The notes beneath the pieces were generated by a model. The model made no database searches and was not told where the DNA came from. It saw only the letters and a program-made list of their open reading frames with translations. A program made the position numbers and the translations under genes. A stretch of 64,000 nt of DNA from Bacillota bacterium. Lineage in GTDB: Bacteria > Bacillota > UBA994 > UBA5500. Below are positions 58,370 through 64,000 of this stretch, piece after piece; positions within the stretch are counted from its first letter, which is position 1, and the number at the start of each line of letters is the position of its first letter. Where the stretch lies: positions 115,393 through 179,392 of the forward strand of contig JAEZJZ010000078.1 of the NCBI GenBank assembly GCA_023436245.1, in the 5' to 3' direction.

Positions 58370-59344
58370 TCAGAACACCACGCCCAACTGCTCCGTGACA
58401 TCTGCTATGGGATTCAGCACAGTGATGTTGTCGCCGCCGGCGAAGAGCAACCCGATCGCCCGATTCTGCATGTCGAGTACGAGGGAGCCGCTGTCTCCCG
58501 GGCCGCTTGGGATGTCACTAACCAGTTGATCGGTGAAGACGCAGACTCCGGCGTCGCCGTAGTCCACACGCAGGACCACATTCTGAATCAGGATGATTCC
58601 CGTGCTGTAGCCGGTGGTGCGGCCACTTTTCTGTACCGCCAAGTCCAGTTCGCCCGCAGCAGTCCCACTGACCGCGCCAATACCGAGAATTTCCGGGTTG
58701 AGCAGATCAGGCTGCAGCGGTCGGGCCACCGCCGCATCCACCAAGTTGATGGCAGCGGGGCTGGGCGCCTGCGTCTCTAGTGCCTTCCAGCCGGTATGGA
58801 TAACAGCCGCTATGGCCTGCGCGGATTGCAGGGCCGCAAAGTGCAACGGTATGTAGCGTTCCAGCCTGCCGATCTGGTCATTAACCAGGGTTCCGCCGTC
58901 ATAGCTGCCCGGCTGCAGGACGGGATCCCCTAAACTGGCGCGGCGGTTGCGCCCATTGCAGGAGTTGGCCAGCACATGGTTATTGGACAGAATCAGCGGT
59001 TCGCCGCTTTTCTGGTCATAGACAACAGCCCCGAATGTACCGGCGGTCACCCGGTAATGGCCGATGCTCAGGCCGGGCTGCGCCGGACGCAGGCGTTCCG
59101 TTTGCTCCAGCGGGCGCAAGTGCCCACTCTGCCAGACGTCAGTCACAACTCCGCCCAGGTTGGCCGGGATGAGATCGCTTTGACTCAGGGCAGACACTGG
59201 CTTTTTCTCGCTGACCAGCACAGTCAGACAGCGGCCTGACAAGCGCCTGCCGCGACGCACCTTATGACCTATGCCCACCCCAACCACGTTTGCGCGGGCC
59301 AGCAGCGCAGGCGCATGCTGCCGCAAGACCTCCAATTCTTTCAC
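58370..59344 (-). CDS. Trypsin-fold serine protease, NAL1-like
   Basis: 324 aa from ATG 59344. The catalytic triad is visible: His in 'LSNNHVLA' (about residue 123), Asp in 'NLVDAAVARP' (about residue 202) and Ser in 'GPGDSGSLV' (about residue 285). The N-terminal region ('NVVGVGIGHKVRRG', 'LTVLVSEKKP') is the extra domain found in bacterial/plant NAL1-type proteases. There is no signal peptide. It is divergent from the peptidoglycan-binding gene at 59443, with about 100 bases between them. Confidence 0.82.
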   Translation of the reverse strand: MKELEVLRQHAPALLARANVVGVGIGHKVRRGRRLSGRCLTVLVSEKKPVSALSQSDLIPANLGGVVTDVWQSGHLRPLEQTERLRPAQPGLSIGHYRVTAGTFGAVVYDQKSGEPLILSNNHVLANSCNGRNRRASLGDPVLQPGSYDGGTLVNDQIGRLERYIPLHFAALQSAQAIAAVIHTGWKALETQAPSPAAINLVDAAVARPLQPDLLNPEILGIGAVSGTAAGELDLAVQKSGRTTGYSTGIILIQNVVLRVDYGDAGVCVFTDQLVSDIPSGPGDSGSLVLDMQNRAIGLLFAGGDNITVLNPIADVTEQLGVVF

Positions 59345-59442
59345 TTTCTCACCCCCTTCCCTTCAGGGTATGCGAGCCGTCCGCTTCCGGGCACATCCGG
59401 CCAACAAGTCGGCATACAGTATCACAAGCGGGGTGGTGGGCA

Positions 59443-60213
59443 ATGAATGAACAGCTGAGAACATACTATTTCTATCCCTGGGGTAGCCGGCAGCTACACC
59501 TGAGCTATCCAGCGCAGAAGGGCACAGACGTCTGGTTGCTGGAGCGCTGGCTAAATCGGGTCCGGGAACTGCACCCGGCGTGGTCTCTGAGGGCCTTGCC
59601 CGAGCAGGGCGTCCTACGGGGCGATTTGCTGCTGCAGATCAAACAATTGGCCAGACGGCTGTTGGTTTGGCAGCCGTGGCAGATCGGGGAGTTCACTTAC
59701 TCGCTATTTGGTCTGGAGCTCACTGGCCGGACAGTTGTTGGGGGGATGTTCGGGCTGCGGCCTTTGCTCATCGGCGATGTTGGCAGCGATGTGCAGACAT
59801 TGCAGAGTCGATTGGTCGGCATCAACCGACGCTTTGCTCTGATTCTGGGTCGACCAGCCGATGGCGTCTACGATCAACGCACGGCGCGTCTGGTGCGCGC
59901 ATTTCAGCGGGAGTACCAGTTGCTTTTTCCTGGCATGCGGGCGAGCGGGCAGGTGTTCAGCGACAGCATGCTGGCCATCTGGGACCGCACTTTGCTCGGA
60001 GGCCGCAGCCTATCCTTGGGTTCTCGCGGTCTCGACGTGCTGGCCCTGCAGGAACTCCTCTCCGGCTTTGGCTTCCCCTGCGCTGCTTCCGGCATCTTCG
60101 ATCAAGCCACTGCCGGGCAGTTGGCCGGATGGCAAAGGCAGCAGGGGATCGCCGCCAACGGGGTGTTTGACGCCGTTGGTTGCTGGCACCTGGGCCTGCT
60201 GCGTGGCTACTGA
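59443..60213 (+). CDS. Peptidoglycan-binding-domain protein
   Basis: 256 aa from ATG 59443, preceded by GGGGTGGTGGG; a longer frame from 59290 overlaps the divergent gene and is rejected. Two peptidoglycan-binding (PG_binding_1) domains are visible: 'LIGDVGSDVQTLQSRL' to 'GVYDQRTARLVRAFQ' (about residues 105-160), and 'SLGSRGLDVLALQELL' to 'GIFDQATAGQLAGWQ' (about 185-245). The N-terminal 100 residues are an unrecognised basic domain. No signal sequence is evident, which is odd for a wall-binding protein; it may be spore-associated or leave by another route. Confidence 0.82.
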   Translation: MNEQLRTYYFYPWGSRQLHLSYPAQKGTDVWLLERWLNRVRELHPAWSLRALPEQGVLRGDLLLQIKQLARRLLVWQPWQIGEFTYSLFGLELTGRTVVGGMFGLRPLLIGDVGSDVQTLQSRLVGINRRFALILGRPADGVYDQRTARLVRAFQREYQLLFPGMRASGQVFSDSMLAIWDRTLLGGRSLSLGSRGLDVLALQELLSGFGFPCAASGIFDQATAGQLAGWQRQQGIAANGVFDAVGCWHLGLLRGY

Positions 60214-60306
60214 TCTTTGGGGCGCGTCGCAGGAGAAGCAACGGCGGTGCCGAAGGTTTACCTTATAGACGGCATGCCAATAAGTGCCGTCGCTAGGAGT
60301 GATAGC

Positions 60307-61455
60307 TTGAGCAAACCAATCGATCACGTTGGTGCTCTCTCAGCCGAAATTGGTACTCGCGGTACGGCTACACATGGGGAAGAGCAAGGGGCCCACTACG
60401 CCGCGCAGGTGTTGCAGAGTCTTGGGTATCAGGTGGAGGAGCAGGTGTTCAGAACAGTGCCCACCTTCTCTTGGGTCTATCTCGTGCTCTATCTGCTGCC
60501 GGCCGTCGCGCTAGCCACCTCCTTCTTCAGTCGGCCAACGGCTGCCATTATTGCAGTCTTGGCAGCTGTGGTCTTCTTCCTCGAGTTGAATACAGTGGAA
60601 GTCGTCAGCAGACTTTTACCCAAGCAGCAGAGTCGGAACGTGGTGGCACACAGGCCGGCGCTCTGTGAGTCTCCCAAGCGCCAGGTTGTGCTGGTGGCTC
60701 ATGTCGACACATCCAAGGCAGCACTCAATTTCAGTCCGCAGATGGTCAAGGGCTTCCGCACCTCCTTTCTGTTGATGGTGCTCTCCATGGCGGCAGTGGC
60801 CATCCTCGCACTGCTGCGATTCTGGCTGTTCACGCCGATCTTGCTCTGGCTGCAATTGCCCTTTGTGCTCTATTTGCTGGTCACGGCTGGGTTTCTGTTG
60901 CATCGGGAGAACTGGAATCGCTATACCGAGGGAGCAAACGACAATGCCTCTGGAGTCGGCATCGTGCTGGCGTTGGCGGAGCAGATGCGGCGTCAGGCGC
61001 CAAATCTCGATCTCTGGTGTCTGATCACCGGGGCAGAGGAGGCCGGGACTTTCGGCATGATCCGCTTCCTGGAGCAGCGGGGGCGGGATTTCCGCGACGC
61101 GCACTTCCTCAACCTGGACAATGTCGGCGCCGGAACGTTTCATTTCATGTCGGGCGAGGGCATGTTCCCGACCTGGAAGTCAGCGGCGCCCTTGCTTGAG
61201 CTATGTCAACAGGTACGCGACGAGCATCCTGAGTTGGGCGTGAAGCAGGGTGTATACAACCTGATGTCCACCGACGCATTGCCTGCCCTGGCCCGAGGAT
61301 ACCGCGCGATCAGTTTCCTGGCCGTCGATGAGGTGGGACTGCTACCAAACTGGCATTGGTTGTCGGACACCTATGAGAACGTAGAAGAAGGCACGCTCAA
61401 TCAGGGCCAACAGTTTGTTGCCCACCTGATGCAGCGGCTGGATCAACAGGCATGA
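60307..61455 (+). CDS. M28-family membrane-anchored zinc peptidase
   Basis: 382 aa. TTG 60307 follows AGGAG (60295-60299) by 7 bases and begins right at the family start ('HVGALSAEIGTRGTATHGEE'). GTG 60247 and a start at 60217 are less likely. Two pairs of membrane helices interrupt the peptidase fold (about residues 60-90 and 160-205). Zinc motifs: 'VAHVDTSK' (H-x-D), 'GANDNASGVG' (N/D-x-x-S-G), and 'TGAEEAGTFGM' (E-E). Catalysis is probably aminopeptidase-like at the membrane. A strong terminator follows. Confidence 0.87.
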   Translation: MSKPIDHVGALSAEIGTRGTATHGEEQGAHYAAQVLQSLGYQVEEQVFRTVPTFSWVYLVLYLLPAVALATSFFSRPTAAIIAVLAAVVFFLELNTVEVVSRLLPKQQSRNVVAHRPALCESPKRQVVLVAHVDTSKAALNFSPQMVKGFRTSFLLMVLSMAAVAILALLRFWLFTPILLWLQLPFVLYLLVTAGFLLHRENWNRYTEGANDNASGVGIVLALAEQMRRQAPNLDLWCLITGAEEAGTFGMIRFLEQRGRDFRDAHFLNLDNVGAGTFHFMSGEGMFPTWKSAAPLLELCQQVRDEHPELGVKQGVYNLMSTDALPALARGYRAISFLAVDEVGLLPNWHWLSDTYENVEEGTLNQGQQFVAHLMQRLDQQA

Positions 61456-61458
61456 AGA

Positions 61459-61493
61459 AAGAATCCCGGCCAAACCTGGCCGGGATTCTTTTT
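61459..61493. terminator. Bidirectional intrinsic terminator
   Basis: AAGAATCCCGGCCA (61459-61472) pairs perfectly with TGGCCGGGATTCTT (61477-61490) around AACC. On the plus strand it is followed by TTTAG; on the minus strand by TCTTTCTTC. It serves both the M28 peptidase and the convergent LysM gene, whose stop lies at its edge. Confidence 0.88.
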
Positions 61494-62736
61494 AGCTGAT
61501 CGGGCAATCTGCTGCCCGCCAGCTGGGGTGAATGTTGATGCCGTGTGCCGTGATCTGAACCGGCAGACTGCCGGCCGAGACGATGGACAACTGAGCCAGC
61601 CCAAACAAGCAGTTGGGAAACACGATTCGCTGGCTGTCAGGTGACCAGGCCAGCCGTTCTCCTAGGCACGCCGTGTCAGTCAGGGCGGCGACCAGCCGCC
61701 CCAGTCGGTCGACCACTCTCACTCTGCCCCGAAAAGCCTGATCGGCCGTGAAGATGGTGGAGTTGTAGGCCAGACGTTCACCGTTGGGAGACCATACCGG
61801 GAAGAGATCGCGGCCGATCTCACCCTCTGGAGTCGAACGGATTTGGCCCGTGAGCAGATCCGCTATGTAGACGATGGAGACGCTCGCCCCCGGGGAGGTA
61901 AAGGCGATCAGTTCGCCTAGCGGATCGACTGTCAGGCCAGAGATATTGCCTGCCTCGGCCAAGCGAGTTACCTGTCGCAATCCGCTGCCATCCAGATTGA
62001 TGCGAAAGACCTGCTCGGTGAACTCGGCCGTCTCCCGGGTGAAGACTATCGACTGCCCATCCGGCAGGAAGGCTGGATCGTCGCCGCCGGTGATCGGTTG
62101 AGTGGCTCCGGTCAAGGCGTTGATCAAAATGATCTGTTGGTTGAGGGCAAAGACCAGTGACTGGCTGTCAGGTGACCAACTGAGCGGGGTGAAATCGGGC
62201 AACTGGCCGATCAGCGTTCGCACCTGCCTGGTGGCAAGCTCCAGCACAAGCAGGTTGCCTGACTCCCCGACGAAGGCCAACCTTTGTCCATCTGGAGACC
62301 AGATCGGGACACTGGCCGGCCCAGCCAGGCCAAAGGTCAGTCTGCTCACGCCCACTTGGGAGGGAGTGCGGGCCCAGATATCCTGTCTGCCGGCTGCGCG
62401 AGTCGAGAGAAAGGCAATACAGCCTGAAGCCGGAACTAGCACGATCGGTATCTGCAGTTCCTGCCCTGGCATGATCGTGAATGGGGCAGATAGATCGTTG
62501 GCTGCGGCAATCACCTCCACTGGCAGGTCAAAGCGACGAGCCAAGCTGAACAGCGAGTCGCCCGGTTGCACCCGCACCACGGTGCCGGTTAAGACGGGGA
62601 TCAACAGATGCTGTCCAGGCAGGATTGAGTCCGGGTTCTCCAGCCGGTTGGCCGCGACGATCAACTTAACTGTACTGCGCAGGCGGGCGGCAATCTGCCA
62701 GATGGTGTCGCCGGGCTGTACTGTATAGATCAGCAA
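61492..62736 (-). CDS. LysM protein with TolB-like beta-propeller
   Basis: 414 aa from TTG 62736 (AGGAGG 8 bases upstream); a GTG at 62745 overlaps the ribosome site. Two LysM domains are at residues about 1-45 ('YTVQPGDTIWQIAARL', 'NPDSILPGQHLLIPV') and about 53-98 ('VQPGDSLFSLARRF', 'IMPGQELQIPI'). From about residue 105 a WD40/TolB-like propeller follows, with repeated 'WSPDGQRLAF', 'WSPDSQSLVF', 'FLPDGQSIVF' and 'WSPNGERLAY'. No signal peptide is visible; its LysM start suggests spore-coat or wall binding. The combination is known in clostridia, but the function is not. Confidence 0.87.
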   Translation of the reverse strand: MLIYTVQPGDTIWQIAARLRSTVKLIVAANRLENPDSILPGQHLLIPVLTGTVVRVQPGDSLFSLARRFDLPVEVIAAANDLSAPFTIMPGQELQIPIVLVPASGCIAFLSTRAAGRQDIWARTPSQVGVSRLTFGLAGPASVPIWSPDGQRLAFVGESGNLLVLELATRQVRTLIGQLPDFTPLSWSPDSQSLVFALNQQIILINALTGATQPITGGDDPAFLPDGQSIVFTRETAEFTEQVFRINLDGSGLRQVTRLAEAGNISGLTVDPLGELIAFTSPGASVSIVYIADLLTGQIRSTPEGEIGRDLFPVWSPNGERLAYNSTIFTADQAFRGRVRVVDRLGRLVAALTDTACLGERLAWSPDSQRIVFPNCLFGLAQLSIVSAGSLPVQITAHGINIHPSWRAADCPIS

Positions 62737-62977
62737 TTTGTACACCTCCTTTATCTAGACAATCGGATGGCCGCTGTTCGGCATCCAATGCTACAGTGTA
62801 TGCGGCCAAGATGGGATCGCAACTTGTCCTGATCTACATCTAGTGGTGGCAGGTGTGTGCAGTTACGGCTGCTGCGTGAGCACTAAAATCGCCCCCCGCG
62901 TGACGCGCAGCTATGCGGTCAGCGGGAGGCGGTTGTCGTGGCAAGGAGTCTGCCGGTGTAGTTCGTCCCGGGAACAA

Positions 62978-63832
62978 TCAGCCTACCGGGCGACGAAATG
63001 GATTGCGCGGCTGGAATCGGCCGACTACTTCCGTCGTCTCTGACACCGTCATGAACGCCTGCGGGTCTTCCTGGAGCACGATGTCCTTCAGTGCGGCCAG
63101 TTCAAAACGAGTGAGTACGCACATCACAACTTTCCTGGGCCCGTGTTGATAGGCGCCCTCGCCCTGGAGGAAGGTGACGCCGCGGTGGAGTTCGGTCTGA
63201 ATGCGTTGCGCGATCTCCTCTGAGCGGTCTGAGATGATCATGGCGGTCTTGCGCCGGCTGCTGTTCTGCAGGGTGTCCACAACCTTGGAAGTGACAAACA
63301 TGGCAATCAGGGTATAGAGCGCAGCTTCCAGGTTGAACAGCAGGGCTGAGGCCATCACGATCAAAGCGTTGAAATAGAGCAGCACCTCGCCCACGGAGAA
63401 TGCATAACGGCGATTAAGCACAACGCCGATAATGTCTGTGCCTCCGGTGGAGCCGCCGGCGCGCAGCACCAGCCCCAGGCCGATACCATTCAGCGCGCCT
63501 CCGAAGACAGCGGCCAACAGCAAGTCATCTACTGCTGCTTGAGCAGGCAGCAGGTCGAGTTGCAGCGAGAAACTCGCTACCGCCAGAATGGTCAGCAAAA
63601 TGAAGCGGCCGCCGATCTGTTTGTAGCCGAGAATGAGGATCGGAATGTTGATCAGGAGCAGCATGGTGCCCGCCGGCCAGCCTGTCAGGTTGTTGATGAT
63701 CAGGGTCAAGCCAGCAACCCCGCCCGAGAGCATGTTATTGGGAACGATCAGTCGACTGAACGCCAGTGCTGAAATAGTCGTGCCGAGCAGGACCAGAAAT
63801 GCTTGAAATGCTGTTTGACCCACACGTCGCAT
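62978..63832 (-). CDS. YitT-family membrane protein (DUF2179 C-terminus)
   Basis: 284 aa from ATG 63832, with GGGAGGG upstream; the frame is open to 63871 but runs into the tandem repeat. About five to six membrane helices ('FLVLLGTTISALAFSRLIVP', 'GTMLLLINIPILILG') with 'GGVAGLTLIINNLTG' and 'GGSTGGTDIIGVVLNRRY' are signature parts of the YitT family. The C-terminal soluble DUF2179 domain (about residues 205-284) has 'TAMIISDRSEEIAQRI' and 'YQHGPRKVVMCVLTRFEL'. The substrate is unknown. Its promoter region contains the 68-bp repeats. Confidence 0.93.
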   Translation of the reverse strand: MRRVGQTAFQAFLVLLGTTISALAFSRLIVPNNMLSGGVAGLTLIINNLTGWPAGTMLLLINIPILILGYKQIGGRFILLTILAVASFSLQLDLLPAQAAVDDLLLAAVFGGALNGIGLGLVLRAGGSTGGTDIIGVVLNRRYAFSVGEVLLYFNALIVMASALLFNLEAALYTLIAMFVTSKVVDTLQNSSRRKTAMIISDRSEEIAQRIQTELHRGVTFLQGEGAYQHGPRKVVMCVLTRFELAALKDIVLQEDPQAFMTVSETTEVVGRFQPRNPFRRPVG

Positions 63833-63844
63833 CGTGTTCCCTCC

Positions 63845-64000
63845 CAGCAGCACGCAGTGCTGCGATCTCAATAAAGGTGATTCCGGCTAGTCCGGAATCA
63901 GATGGCACACAACAGCAGCACGCAGTGCTGCGATCTCAATGAAGGTGATTCCGGCTAGTCCGGAATCAGATGGCACACAACAGCAGCACGCAGTGCTGCG
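63845..64000. repeat. 68-bp tandem repeats, at least 2.3 copies
   Basis: Units begin at 63845, 63913 and 63981 (period 68); the last is cut by the window end. The first two differ by one base (ATAAAGG vs ATGAAGG). Each unit contains two inverted repeats: GCAGCAC-GCA-GTGCTGC and GATTCCGG-CTAGT-CCGGAATC. They begin 13 bases upstream of the YitT start codon. Confidence 0.9.

Noticed and set aside
63845..64000. CRISPR array
   Set aside because: The repeated unit is 68 bp of nearly identical sequence with no unique spacers.

Overview
The window (roughly 55-60% GC by eye) looks like a chromosome segment of a moderately GC-rich, low-GC-relative Gram-positive (Bacillota/Firmicutes, probably an anaerobic clostridial or related lineage). 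The reasons are strong AGGAGG-type ribosome binding sites, frequent TTG and GTG starts, S-layer homology (SLH) and copper-amine-oxidase-N-type wall domains, a CheX phosphatase, a YitT-family protein, and a siphophage tail module of Firmicutes type. No rRNA, tRNA or CRISPR array was recognised.

Region 1 (1-9.6 kb) is the late end of a prophage: the end of a tail tape-measure gene, tail and baseplate genes, Ig-like and beta-propeller surface proteins, an XkdX-like micro-protein, then a lysis cassette. The lysin is an unusual amidase + SLH + HtrA/DegP-like serine protease fusion with a strong internal translation start. The module ends at a good intrinsic terminator (about 9.55 kb).

Region 2 (9.6-19.8 kb) is a defence-type cargo island: an unknown gene and a SLOG-like nucleotide-sensor gene on the minus strand, then on the plus strand a DEAD/DEAH helicase with a possible degenerate nuclease tail, a nuclease-methyltransferase fusion overlapping a specificity subunit whose two target-recognition halves are nearly duplicates, a COG4127-type (EVE-like + Mrr) endonuclease, and a zinc-knuckle RES-domain protein. 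Its right edge abuts a P-loop ATPase gene that has lost its 5' end, which suggests the prophage/island right border lies at about 19.81-19.89 kb.

Region 3 (20-37 kb) is host chromosome: a LytTR response regulator, a 1456-aa secreted SLH protein built on 480-bp internal repeats, small membrane proteins, cheX, a secreted class-C-type serine hydrolase, a GNAT acetyltransferase, a three-gene ABC-2 exporter (COG4587/COG3694/COG4586 type) and an M20 AbgB-like hydrolase.

Region 4 (37-52.4 kb) is a two-gene operon of giant exported proteins (2859 and 2096 aa) bracketed by two copies of the same structured terminator element. The first has GLUG, SbsA-type Ig-like and eleven WID(K/R)-type Ig-like repeats. 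The second ends in a copper-amine-oxidase-N-type domain that may attach it to the wall.

Region 5 (52.4-64 kb) is a dense set of housekeeping and accessory genes: a membrane metallophosphoesterase, a DUF2785 protein, a zinc-ribbon membrane protein, a Nudix hydrolase, a translationally overlapped trio (TIM-barrel epimerase/endonuclease-type, QueG-like Fe-S protein, Nif3-like protein), a cysteine-rich membrane protein, a trypsin-like protease, a peptidoglycan-binding protein, an M28 membrane peptidase, a LysM-TolB-propeller protein and a YitT-family transporter-like protein. The last 156 bases are 68-bp tandem repeats that run out of the window.

All functional calls come from motif recognition by eye; no database search was run.
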